Shown here: positions 45,491 through 53,568 of the stretch, piece by piece
Position numbering within the stretch: the stretch's first letter is position 1
How the letters are laid out: each line of letters starts with the position of its first letter
NCBI GenBank assembly: GCA_023229525.1
Contig: JALNZC010000005.1
Location: 62,001 to 126,000, forward strand
Reading direction: 5' to 3'
Length of the DNA: 64,000 nt
Source: Bacteroidales bacterium
GTDB taxonomy: Bacteria > Bacteroidota > Bacteroidia > Bacteroidales > FEN-979
Translations under genes and position numbers: made by a program
Notes under the pieces: generated by a model
Told to the model about the DNA's origin: nothing
The model's input: only the letters and a program-made list of their open reading frames with translations
The model's database searches: none

Positions 45491-48400
45491 ATGAAAAAAT
45501 TGTATTTTTTATCCCTCATTAATTTTTTAGCACTCGTGTTTGCTCAAAGTGTAAATGCGCAAATAACGGTTTCCGGCTCCACTGGCGCCAATGGAAGCTA
45601 CACATCGTTAACCAATGCTTCAGGTGCTTTTCAGGCCATAAACGGGACTGCTCAGACAGGGAACACAATTGTTATCACGATTACAGGTAATTCAACTTCT
45701 GAAGCAGGCACCAACAGTTTAAATGCAGGAGCCTGGACTTCGCTTACCATTTACCCCACCGGAACAGGATACACGATTAGCGGTAATATAACCGGGCCTT
45801 TGATTGATTTAAATGGTGCGGATAATGTAACCATAGATGGAAGGGTGAATGCAACAGGCAATACCAAAGACCTCATCATCACAAACACAAACACAGGCAG
45901 CAGCGCTTCGACCATACGGTTTATCGAATCTGCCGAAAACAATACGGTAAAATATTGCACAGTAAAAGGAGCTGGAACGAATTTCTATTCAGGTGGTGTG
46001 ATCTTTTTCTCTACGGCTTCTTCAGGAAACGGTAACGACGGCAACCTCATTGACAATTGCAACCTCACCAATGATGAAGACAACCGACCTTATAATGTCA
46101 TTCGCTCAGAAGGCTCGTCCGACTTTGAAAACAGCAATAATACAATATCCAATAACAATATTTATGATTTCTTTAATGCCGGGCGTGCTTCAAACGGAAT
46201 CTTTATTTATTCAAATTCTACCGCTTGGACCATAACAGGAAACAGTTTTTATGAAACAACATCATTTGTTCCAACTGCAGATGGGAATCAATATGAAGCT
46301 ATTGCAATTTCAAATACTTCAGGAAATAATTTTATCATAACAGGCAACTATATTGGAGGTAGTGCGGCTGAATGCAGTGGTTCCGCCTTAATTATAAATT
46401 CATCGCTTACCGACCATTCATTCATTTGTATTGACATTTACGTTGGAACTACCGGTACATCCATTCAAAATAATACCATCAAAAACATCAGTGTTACAAG
46501 CAGAAACCTCTACCCCTGGTTTGGAATTTACGTTTCGTCTGGTAAAGTAAATATTGGAACTGTCACCGGTAACACCATTGGGGCCACAACAGGTACCGGT
46601 TCCATCACAATTACAAATACAACAGTTGATGCTTATTCCGATGGAATATTTATCTCTGATGGTACTGTTGACATTGAAAACAACAACATTGGTTCCATCA
46701 CTACAGTTGGCTCTGTATTATATTCACATAGCTTTTATGGAATAGAAAACGGCGGTGCAGGACCGATAACTATTAGCAATAATTTAATTGGAAGCACAAG
46801 TACAGAGAATAGCATACAGGCGCCCTCGGCATCCACAAGCACTACCACTCAAGATGTTTATGGAATTATTAATTGGGGTACCGGCACGATTACAATATCT
46901 GGCAATACCATAGCCAATCTGTATAATGGCTATGCTTGCACAAGTGCAATACTCGGTCAGGTTGCAGGTATTGCTACTACGAATGGAGCTAATACCATCC
47001 AAAACAATACGATACGGAATTTATTTACGACGAGTCCAAATACTGATGCTACAACTGCCGCCTCTGTAATCGGTATTTTACAAACAAGTACTTCAGAAGG
47101 TCAAACAGTATCAGGTAATTCTATTTATAATTTATCCAATACATACAATTCTTCCAACGCTGTGAGTGTTATCGGATTGTATTATGAGGGTCCAACCAGC
47201 GGCGCCAATGCCGTTTCAAATAACTTTATTCACAGTTTATCCCTTTCATCAACCTCTATATCATCTGTAATTGCCGGTATCAGGGCAGACGCTGGAACTA
47301 CCACATACTCAAATAATATAATCAACCTTGGTGGAAGTATATCAACAGGTTATTCCATCTATGGCATTTATGAAAACGGCGCTACATCCAATAATAACAA
47401 TCTCTATTTTAATACGGTGTATATAGGAGGCAATCCTTCGGGAACAACTTCATCCACTTATGCATTATATAATGCAGCCAACACAAACACAAGAGATTTT
47501 AGAAATAATATTCTGTATAACGCCCGCTCGGGTGGTACAACAGGGGAACATTATGCCGTCAGCATTGCCGGAACGACAGGTTTAACTATTGATTACAACG
47601 ATTATTATGCGCCCAACACAGGTGGTGTATTGGGATATTTAGGTGGTGATGTTACAACTTTAGCCGACTGGAAAACCGCCACAGGACAGGATGGAAGCAG
47701 TGCGAATACGAATCCCACCTTCTACAATGCAGGGGGGATTACAGCCACAGATTATATCCCTTCTTCAGTATTGCTCACCGGTGTTGCAGGCACTGGTATT
47801 ACAACAGATTACGCAGGAACAACCCGTAGCGCTAATACAATGGGGGCTTGGGAGGGATCCATCTCGTGGACTGGTACGACATCAACCGATTGGTCCGTTG
47901 CTTCAAACTGGAGCTCGAATGCAGTGCCTTTAAGTACAGACTATGTTTATATTTCATCTGTTCCATCAAATCAACCTCATATAACAACTACTCCGGGTTC
48001 ACCGGCAACTTGTAGCGATTTAACTATTGATGCGGGAGCAATCTTAACTATTGATGCTGGTAAAGCGCTTACCGTCAATGGCACACTTACCAATGATGCC
48101 GGCAACACCGGATTTGTGGTCAAATCAAGCGAATCGGCTACAGGGTCGTTGATACACAATACGGCAAATGTAAAAGCTACCGTTGAACGCTATATCGGTG
48201 CCTGGAGCGTTAACCACGGCTGGCATTTTCTTTCGTGCCCGATGGTCGCTGAAGCCATTCAGCCACATTTTGTCCCCAATCCCCCGGGCAGCAACCAGGA
48301 TTTTTTTAAATGGGACGAACCGTCGAATGTATGGGTGAATACCAAAACAGAAGCAGGTGACTGGAATAGTAGTTTTGAAAGCGGTTTTGCCAGTGGACGC

Positions 48401-49414
48401 GGGTACCTGGTAGCTTATAGTAGCGATATTACAAAGATTTTCAAGGATAGTATCAATGTGGCAGATGTTTCAATATCAGGATTGACCTATACAAGCGGCA
48501 AGGCATACAGTGGCTGGCATCTGCTGGGTAATCCGTTTGCCAGCGCAATAAAATGGTCACAAGGCACCTGGAACAAAACCAACATCGGGGCGAATCCCCA
48601 GATATGGGATGAAACCACCGCCAGTTACAAAGTTTTAGCCGACGATGGCATCATCCCTGCCATGAGCGGTTTTATGGTTTATACTACCGGATCGGGTTCG
48701 CTTACCATACCTACCGGTGCAAGATTGCACAGCGACAGTCTCTGGTACAAGTCGGGCAAAGAAAACCGGATACTGCTTGTGGCCGGTGATCCTCAGGGCA
48801 ACACTGCCCAGGAAAGCATCATCCGGTTCAATTCTAAGGCCTCGGAAAACTTTGATCTGGATTATGATTCTTATTTTATTGCCGGCTTTGCACCAAATTT
48901 CTATTCTGTCGCAGGCGATAAAAATTTTGCCTTGAATACCCTGCCGGTATTGACGGAAGGATTAAGCATACCATTGGGTTTCGTTAAAAATGCTTCATCC
49001 GGTTTTACTATTAAACTTCAGGAAACCATCGATGGTATTACAATTTATCTTACCGATTTAAAGACGAATACCACCCAAAATCTCAGTCAGAACCCTGTTT
49101 ATACATTCTCGGCAGAAGAAGGCGACCTGCCCAACCGCTTTAAGTTAACCTTTGGCACTCTCGGTATTAATGAACCTTCGGTTTGTCCGTTCAGCATCTA
49201 TACCGGTAACGGTATCATAAATGTAAACAACAACGGCAAGCAATCCGTTAAAGGAAATATCACCGTTTATTCGATAACAGGTCAGGCAATAGCTACCTGC
49301 GCACTTACCGGCGATCGTTTGCAAAAAATAGATTTCAACGGCAAGCCGGGATGTTATATAGTGAAGATTACAACAGAACAAGGTGTTTATTCGCAAAAAG
49401 TGATAATTCATTAA
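45491..49414 (+). CDS. Giant T9SS-secreted beta-helix protein 4 (C-module type A)
   Basis: 1307 residues. Signal peptide about 1-23 (ending NAQ). The beta-helix region (about 60-720) shows the same landmarks as proteins 1 and 3, and a WTGTTSTDWSVASNW domain lies near 790-855. The type A C-module (about 905-1225: HGWHFLSCPMVAEAIQPHFVP; WDETTASYKVLA; FDLDYDSYFIAGFAPNFYS) is close to that of protein 1, 14 kb away. The T9SS sorting domain ends EQGVYSQKVIIH. No small PID-CTERM-like gene follows; the island ends here, convergent with an SDR gene. Adhesin-like role inferred only from fold. Confidence 0.85.
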   Translation: MKKLYFLSLINFLALVFAQSVNAQITVSGSTGANGSYTSLTNASGAFQAINGTAQTGNTIVITITGNSTSEAGTNSLNAGAWTSLTIYPTGTGYTISGNITGPLIDLNGADNVTIDGRVNATGNTKDLIITNTNTGSSASTIRFIESAENNTVKYCTVKGAGTNFYSGGVIFFSTASSGNGNDGNLIDNCNLTNDEDNRPYNVIRSEGSSDFENSNNTISNNNIYDFFNAGRASNGIFIYSNSTAWTITGNSFYETTSFVPTADGNQYEAIAISNTSGNNFIITGNYIGGSAAECSGSALIINSSLTDHSFICIDIYVGTTGTSIQNNTIKNISVTSRNLYPWFGIYVSSGKVNIGTVTGNTIGATTGTGSITITNTTVDAYSDGIFISDGTVDIENNNIGSITTVGSVLYSHSFYGIENGGAGPITISNNLIGSTSTENSIQAPSASTSTTTQDVYGIINWGTGTITISGNTIANLYNGYACTSAILGQVAGIATTNGANTIQNNTIRNLFTTSPNTDATTAASVIGILQTSTSEGQTVSGNSIYNLSNTYNSSNAVSVIGLYYEGPTSGANAVSNNFIHSLSLSSTSISSVIAGIRADAGTTTYSNNIINLGGSISTGYSIYGIYENGATSNNNNLYFNTVYIGGNPSGTTSSTYALYNAANTNTRDFRNNILYNARSGGTTGEHYAVSIAGTTGLTIDYNDYYAPNTGGVLGYLGGDVTTLADWKTATGQDGSSANTNPTFYNAGGITATDYIPSSVLLTGVAGTGITTDYAGTTRSANTMGAWEGSISWTGTTSTDWSVASNWSSNAVPLSTDYVYISSVPSNQPHITTTPGSPATCSDLTIDAGAILTIDAGKALTVNGTLTNDAGNTGFVVKSSESATGSLIHNTANVKATVERYIGAWSVNHGWHFLSCPMVAEAIQPHFVPNPPGSNQDFFKWDEPSNVWVNTKTEAGDWNSSFESGFASGRGYLVAYSSDITKIFKDSINVADVSISGLTYTSGKAYSGWHLLGNPFASAIKWSQGTWNKTNIGANPQIWDETTASYKVLADDGIIPAMSGFMVYTTGSGSLTIPTGARLHSDSLWYKSGKENRILLVAGDPQGNTAQESIIRFNSKASENFDLDYDSYFIAGFAPNFYSVAGDKNFALNTLPVLTEGLSIPLGFVKNASSGFTIKLQETIDGITIYLTDLKTNTTQNLSQNPVYTFSAEEGDLPNRFKLTFGTLGINEPSVCPFSIYTGNGIINVNNNGKQSVKGNITVYSITGQAIATCALTGDRLQKIDFNGKPGCYIVKITTEQGVYSQKVIIH

Positions 49415-49471
49415 CCGTAGCATTGGTCACGCAAGGGAGTTTCACACGAAACCTTTTTAATCGGGCACCAT

Positions 49472-50251
49472 TTATTTTTCTTGTCTTTTTAACATTTTAC
49501 CGGCAACTGCAATCACTATTCTCCTGCAAGTAAATCTATCTGAGAATATCATCATTTTATTTACAAAACCATGAACACCTAAGGATTTCCCTTTCATCAT
49601 AATCTTAAAACCATAGTTTGCAACTTCTTCAGGGGTTGCATGCGATAGTAGTTTTGACATTAGCGTGTTTTCAGTTTTTGCAACAGAATGAAACTTTGAA
49701 TCTGTAACTCCGGGACATATTGTGGATACACTTACGTTGGTTCCTTTAAGTTCATAATTTACCGCTTCGGATAAACTTAAAACGAATGCTTTGGTTGCAC
49801 AATATCCAGCCATAAATGGACCCGGTTGAAATGAACCAGTCGAACCCACATTTAAAATTTTTCCAAATTTCCTCACTTTCATATCTTTGGCAAACATTTT
49901 AGTAAAATATGCAAGTGTAATCATATTTAGATTGAACATTTCTTGTTCTCTTTGCCAATCAATTTCCACATAATGGTCGTTGATCCCAAAACCAGCGTTA
50001 TTAACAACATAATCAATTGTAATATGACGCATGTTCAGGTCATCGTAAATATATTTTGCATTATCAAGAATGCTCAGATCTTTTACATAAACCTTTATGT
50101 CAATTTTATATGAGGACAGTTCTTTGGAAATTGTTTGCAAGCGACTTTCATTTCTTGCAATCAGGATTAAATTATTTCCTTTTTGGGCAAATAGTTTGGC
50201 GAACTCGAAACCGATTCCTTCTGTAGCTCCTGTTATTAAAGCAGTTTTCAT
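49472..50251 (-). CDS. Short-chain dehydrogenase/reductase (SDR)
   Basis: 259 residues. NAD(P)-binding TGATEGIG (8-15), NNAG (89-92 region), and the catalytic Ser and Tyr-x3-Lys in NVGSTGS...YCATK are all present, so it should be active. The closest type is the classical DltE/YqjQ-like SDR; substrate unknown. A minus-strand -7-like TACTTTTG lies at 50389-50396 with a long leader. Coding DNA is more AT-rich than most housekeeping genes in the window, as are its neighbours up to 51.4 kb. Confidence 0.88.
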   Translation of the reverse strand: MKTALITGATEGIGFEFAKLFAQKGNNLILIARNESRLQTISKELSSYKIDIKVYVKDLSILDNAKYIYDDLNMRHITIDYVVNNAGFGINDHYVEIDWQREQEMFNLNMITLAYFTKMFAKDMKVRKFGKILNVGSTGSFQPGPFMAGYCATKAFVLSLSEAVNYELKGTNVSVSTICPGVTDSKFHSVAKTENTLMSKLLSHATPEEVANYGFKIMMKGKSLGVHGFVNKMMIFSDRFTCRRIVIAVAGKMLKRQEK

Positions 50252-50605
50252 CAGTATCTTATTAAATATTAGTTAATTATGTACATGTAATAGTTAAAAA
50301 TGTGAAGATTCATCTTTGTGCTTCTGAAATGGGTTTAATTCAATTGAACACTATAACATCATCTCAATTAGAAAAGTACACCAAATGACAAAAGTAAAAA
50401 ATAATAAAAAGGAAAAAGAGGAGACAGATAAACGAAACAAAGAATTTAACACTTGTTATGTTCCAACCCTAATGTGTTTGGAATATGTCAATATATACAT
50501 TACATTTGCTTGAAGCTTTGGTATTCATGGGACGTAGGATAAAAGCCCATAAGTAAAATACGGAAAGATACTTTATAATGGTTACTCATTTTAATAGTAT
50601 TTTAG
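50252..50605. other. 354-bp AT-rich gene-free stretch
   Basis: No gene is supported. It holds a possible -7 box for the SDR gene (TACTTTTG, minus, 50396-50389) and otherwise no recognisable structure. It ends at the in-frame stop that precedes the LuxR-type remnant. Confidence 0.4.
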
Positions 50606-50914
50606 TCAGTCGATAATGATAAATATAAATCGGATTCCACAGATCAGAATTGGATAGAATTTGAAGAATATTCCAGACAAACGCACAGCGGCTTTCTTCA
50701 TAAATTAAAACAAGAATTTATTGAACTGACTGAAAACGACAGGAAAGTTTGCATTTTACTCTATCTTAAAATGTCAACAAAAGATATAGCGACGATTACC
50801 CATAAAACCCCTAAAACGATTGAAAATATTAGAATTCGGATTCGAAAAAAACTTAATATTTCCGGATCAACCGATAATTTAGGAAAATATTTGACTGACC
50901 TCCAGGAATTGTAG
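50606..50914 (+). pseudogene. 5'-truncated LuxR-type HTH regulator remnant
   Basis: An open frame of 102 codons without a start codon at its head. It encodes WIEFEEYSRQTHSGFLHKL, then ELTENDRKVCILLYLKMSTKDIATITHKTPKTIENIRIRIRKKLNI (positions 54-99), a clear LuxR/GerE-type helix-turn-helix. In Bacteroidota this arrangement is the C-terminus of large sensor-like regulators with TPR or Reg_prop N-terminal parts. An in-frame TAG precedes it and the N-terminal part is absent. Confidence 0.7.
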
Positions 50915-50944
50915 CGTTGTGCGTCATTTTAGAAAGAACCGATA

Positions 50945-51394
50945 ATGATAAAATTTGCTCATACCAATATTATTACAGACGACTGGAAAAAACTTGCTGA
51001 CTTTTACATAAACGTATTTGACTGCATACCACTTTTCCCTGAAAGAGATTTAAAAGGCAACTGGCTTGACAAAGCGACTAATATTGAAAATGCTCATTTA
51101 ATTGGTATTCATTTAGCATTACCAGGCTATGAAAACAACTTGCCAACACTTGAAATTTTCCAATATGACAACAACCTTGACCATTTGGAGGCATTTACAA
51201 ATAGAAAAGGATTTGGACACATCGCTTTTAAAGTGGACAATGTGCATGAAATATTAACCAAACTAATTCAAAATGGTGGTACCCAGTTAGGAGAAGTAAT
51301 TGAAACAGAAGTTGCAAACGCTGGACATTTAACTTTTGTGTACGCAAAGGACATTGACGGAAACATAATTGAAATACAAAACTGGAAAGTATAA
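50945..51394 (+). CDS. VOC-family protein
   Basis: 149 residues. Both beta-alpha-beta modules of a vicinal-oxygen-chelate fold are visible: FAHTNIITDDWKKLADFYINVFDC at the start and FGHIAFKVDNVHEILTKLIQNGGTQLGE with the closing FVYAKDIDGNIIEIQNW. Glu and His metal-ligand positions of glyoxalase relatives appear to be kept (HTN; GHIAF; IEIQ). Substrate unknown. It lies between the LuxR-type remnant and tRNA-Lys. Confidence 0.85.
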   Translation: MIKFAHTNIITDDWKKLADFYINVFDCIPLFPERDLKGNWLDKATNIENAHLIGIHLALPGYENNLPTLEIFQYDNNLDHLEAFTNRKGFGHIAFKVDNVHEILTKLIQNGGTQLGEVIETEVANAGHLTFVYAKDIDGNIIEIQNWKV

Positions 51395-51491
51395 AATGGG
51401 AAAAGTAAATATGCAGATATAAGAATTTATTAGGCAAATCTTTCTGAAAAAGTTATTAACAGGGGGTAAACGGTTGTAAACGGAAGTAAAC

Positions 51492-51515
51492 AAAAAACCA
51501 GCGTTTCCGCTGGTT
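51492..51515 (-). terminator. Intrinsic terminator of tRNA-Lys
   Basis: Arms AACCAGCG (51496-51503) and CGCTGGTT (51508-51515) with a four-base loop; on the minus strand the stem is followed by a T-run. It may also serve the plus strand (TTTTCGTGTTTTT follows). Confidence 0.75.
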
Positions 51516-51551
51516 TTCGTGTTTTTGGCCTGGGTGTCAGTGAGCCTTTTG

Positions 51552-51624
51552 TGATCCGCCTGGGATTCGAACCCAGGACCCCCGCCTTAAAAGGGCGATG
51601 CTCTACCTGCTGAGCTAGCGAATC
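51552..51624 (-). tRNA. tRNA-Lys (anticodon TTT)
   Basis: Acceptor GATTCGC/GCGGATC (one T-G pair), D-arm AGCTCAGCAGGTAGAGC, anticodon loop CTTTTAA, T-arm CTGGGTTCGAATCCCAG, discriminator A; CCA not encoded. A -7 box lies 24 bases upstream. Confidence 0.94.
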
Positions 51625-51647
51625 GTTTCGTTCATTTTTTGAGGGTG

Positions 51648-51655
51648 CAAAAGTA
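51648..51655 (-). promoter_or_regulatory. -7 box (TACTTTTG) for tRNA-Lys
   Basis: TACTTTTGCACCC on the minus strand, with the same TTTGCAC context as the other tRNA promoters. Confidence 0.6.
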
Positions 51656-51685
51656 CAGTTTTCCTTTCAATTTCCAAATTAAATT

Positions 51686-52021
51686 TTACAATTTACCATG
51701 AATAGCCAACCAGATACAATCCGGATCTGCCGATGTAAATTCAACCCTGTGTTTCCTATGTGCGGGAATAAAAAGATAATCACCCGGTAAAAGTTCTATT
51801 GTTTCATCAGATTCGAAACGGATTACTGCCCGACCCGTAAGCAACAAAACCCACTCATCACCCGCCTGATCATACCATTCACCAATCACTGTCGTCTGAC
51901 CATGACTGACAATCCGTTCCACCAGTAAACCGGGAGTTTTTATAAGCGTTTCTAAAACCTCTTCATTCACTGACCTAAATCCAGAAATATCAAAAATATT
52001 CCCTCTTTCTCCTAAAACCAC
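51686..52021 (-). CDS. Cupin-domain protein
   Basis: 111 residues with a single cupin barrel: motif 1 IGEWYDQAGDEWVLLLTGRAVIRF and motif 2 LLPGDYLFIPAHRKHRVEF. The usual first metal histidines of motif 1 (HxH) are replaced (WYDQAGDEW), though Glu and the motif-2 His remain, so metal binding is uncertain. Start is a GTG; no in-frame ATG follows. Unknown substrate; possibly a small regulatory or sugar-binding cupin. Confidence 0.75.
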   Translation of the reverse strand: MVLGERGNIFDISGFRSVNEEVLETLIKTPGLLVERIVSHGQTTVIGEWYDQAGDEWVLLLTGRAVIRFESDETIELLPGDYLFIPAHRKHRVEFTSADPDCIWLAIHGKL

Positions 52022-52029
52022 AATATCAA

Positions 52030-52150
52030 CTATTTACGATTTATGATTTACGATTTTAGATTTATCCAGCATCCAGTATCGGGAGCGTAGCGACCTTTCA
52101 TCCAGTATCGGGATCGCAGCGACCTTATCTGCGAACGAAGTGAGCCTTCA
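52030..52150. repeat. Short intergenic repeat tract
   Basis: Contains ACGATTTATGATTTACGATT and two copies of CATCCAGTATCGGGA(G/T)CG(T/C)AGCGACC in tandem. CATCCAGTATC also occurs near 23331, and related ATCCTGTATCCTGTATCC tracts lie at 56093 and 57412. Confidence 0.7.
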
Positions 52151-52155
52151 TCCAT

Positions 52156-52776
52156 TTACAAATACTCCTCAATAACCCCTTTCCCCTGGCGAATGATCAC
52201 CAACTCCTCCCCGGTACCATCAATCACGGTAGATGGAATGTTCCCGCACGAACCCGAATCAATTACGATGTCGACAAGCTTGTGAAATTTATCATAGATC
52301 ACTTCAGGGTCGGTGAGATAATCGATCAATTCGTCATCATGATGGATGGAGGTCGTCATTATCGGGTTTCCCAACCTTTCGACAATATGCAACGGGACAT
52401 TATGATCAGGAATACGAATTCCGACGGTCTTTTTCTTGCTTTGGAAAAAATGAGGAACTTCGTTGTTTGCATTCAGAATAAAGGTAAAAGGACCCGGTAA
52501 AGCCCTCCTCATTACTTTATATGTGTGATTAGGGATGGGTCTTGAATAACCGGAAAGTTGGCTAAGACTATAACAAATAATAGAGAAATTTGCCTTTTCC
52601 CTTTTGATCCCCTTTATCAGGGCAACCCTGTCAACAGCCCTGATCTGCGTGATGTCGCATCCCAAACCATAAACGGTATCAGTGGGATAAATGATCACAC
52701 CACCTTTTCGCAGGCAATCTACAATGATTTTCAGGTGCCGGTCTCCGGGATTGTCAGGATGTATCTTTAATAACAT
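52156..52776 (-). CDS. Sua5/YciO/YrdC-family protein
   Basis: 206 residues. Family blocks are GGVIIYPTDTVYGLGCDI, FSIICYSLSQLS, RALPGPFTFIL and VGIRIPDHNVPL, then SCGNIPSTVIDGT. The members with known function make L-threonylcarbamoyladenylate for the t6A modification of tRNA. The SIICYSLSQL region, rather than the canonical KPL-type loop, places this protein closer to the YciO branch, whose activity is less certain. It is divergent from DUF4199, with the SRP RNA in between on the minus strand. Confidence 0.85.
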   Translation of the reverse strand: MLLKIHPDNPGDRHLKIIVDCLRKGGVIIYPTDTVYGLGCDITQIRAVDRVALIKGIKREKANFSIICYSLSQLSGYSRPIPNHTYKVMRRALPGPFTFILNANNEVPHFFQSKKKTVGIRIPDHNVPLHIVERLGNPIMTTSIHHDDELIDYLTDPEVIYDKFHKLVDIVIDSGSCGNIPSTVIDGTGEELVIIRQGKGVIEEYL

Positions 52777-52834
52777 CTATTCCTTTTTTTCAATTTCGAT
52801 ATTCGTTGTTCAATATTCGAAATTCAATAAAAAA

Positions 52835-52932
52835 GGGGTAAGCCCCTTATATCGCACCGCTCAACCATTGTACCCTTGCTTTCTTCCGAATCTGGGGGAG
52901 TTAAACAGGAGCTGGTCGTATAAGACTTACCC
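52835..52932 (-). ncRNA. ffs: Small signal recognition particle RNA (4.5S type)
   Basis: On the minus strand GGGTAAG (52932-52926) pairs with CTTACCC near 52836-52842, closing a long hairpin. Within it lie GCTCCTGTTTAACTCCCCC and the conserved apical region CGGAAGAAAGCAAGGGT, which I recognise from Bacteroidota bacterial-type SRP RNAs. The end runs into TTTTTT, so the terminal stem also acts as terminator. A TAnnTTTG box lies five bases upstream. It binds Ffh for co-translational targeting. Confidence 0.85.
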
Positions 52933-52936
52933 TGTG

Positions 52937-52944
52937 CAAAATTA
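52937..52944 (-). promoter_or_regulatory. -7 box (TAATTTTG) for SRP RNA
   Basis: TAATTTTGCACAGGG on the minus strand; the RNA 5' end follows at about 52932. Same TTTGCAC context as the tRNA promoters. Confidence 0.65.
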
Positions 52945-52987
52945 CAAATATTACGAACCGATCAGACACAACTCCTCTTTTTTTTTG

Positions 52988-52995
52988 TATGTTTG
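52988..52995 (+). promoter_or_regulatory. -7 box (TATGTTTG) for the DUF4199 gene
   Basis: Consensus match; the ATG at 52989 lies inside the box, which supports the start at 53022. Confidence 0.5.
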
Positions 52996-53021
52996 CCTTG
53001 AATAACCAAAAAACATTGACC

Positions 53022-53558
53022 ATGGAAGAAAAAGTACGTTCAACAACCACTCAGGGGTTGTATTATGGATTAATCACCGGAGCCGGCCTGATAATCCTTT
53101 CATTGATCCTCTTTATCGCCGGTCTTTATATGAACCGGTGGGTTTCATCAATTTCCTACCTCGTTCTGATTGGCGGAATTGTATATGGTACACTCGACTA
53201 CCGTAAAACTTATTTAAATGGCTTCATGACTTATGGCAAAGCCTTTTCAACATGCTTCATGATTGGTCTGTTTGCAGGTCTTGCAGCGGCCATCTATTCT
53301 TTCATATTTGCGCAATTCATACACCCGGGATTTGTCCAGGAAATTCTTGACAAAGCAAGGGAACAAATGGTTACGAGCAATCCAAATATGTCTGAAGAAC
53401 AGATGGATACTGCACTTGCATGGACTGCTAAGTTCACCACTCCCGTCATGATGATGATCTGGGGATTCATCTCCTATGCAATAATAAGTGCCGTAATCGG
53501 ATTGCTTGCTGCCATATTTCTGAAAAAAGAGGATCCTTCCTTGAAAACGTCGATGTAA
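53022..53558 (+). CDS. DUF4199 membrane protein
   Basis: 178 residues with four hydrophobic helices (about 12-40, 42-57, 70-95 and 140-165) and the family layout of a loop carrying KAREQMVTSNPNMSEEQMDTAL between helices 3 and 4. DUF4199 proteins in Bacteroidota often lie next to a GT2 glycosyltransferase, as here: the next gene starts ten bases downstream. Role unknown; it may support glycolipid or polyprenyl-sugar work at the inner membrane. Confidence 0.85.
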   Translation: MEEKVRSTTTQGLYYGLITGAGLIILSLILFIAGLYMNRWVSSISYLVLIGGIVYGTLDYRKTYLNGFMTYGKAFSTCFMIGLFAGLAAAIYSFIFAQFIHPGFVQEILDKAREQMVTSNPNMSEEQMDTALAWTAKFTTPVMMMIWGFISYAIISAVIGLLAAIFLKKEDPSLKTSM

Positions 53559-53568
53559 TCAAGCACTG

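Noticed and set aside
32153..47002. Many minus-strand ORFs inside the giant T9SS genes
   Set aside because: They are antisense shadows of repetitive Asn/Thr-rich coding DNA and repeat from paralogue to paralogue.
31167..49414. The whole giant-protein island as a prophage or integrative element
   Set aside because: No integrase, phage structural gene, att pair or flanking tRNA is visible; only one IS is present.
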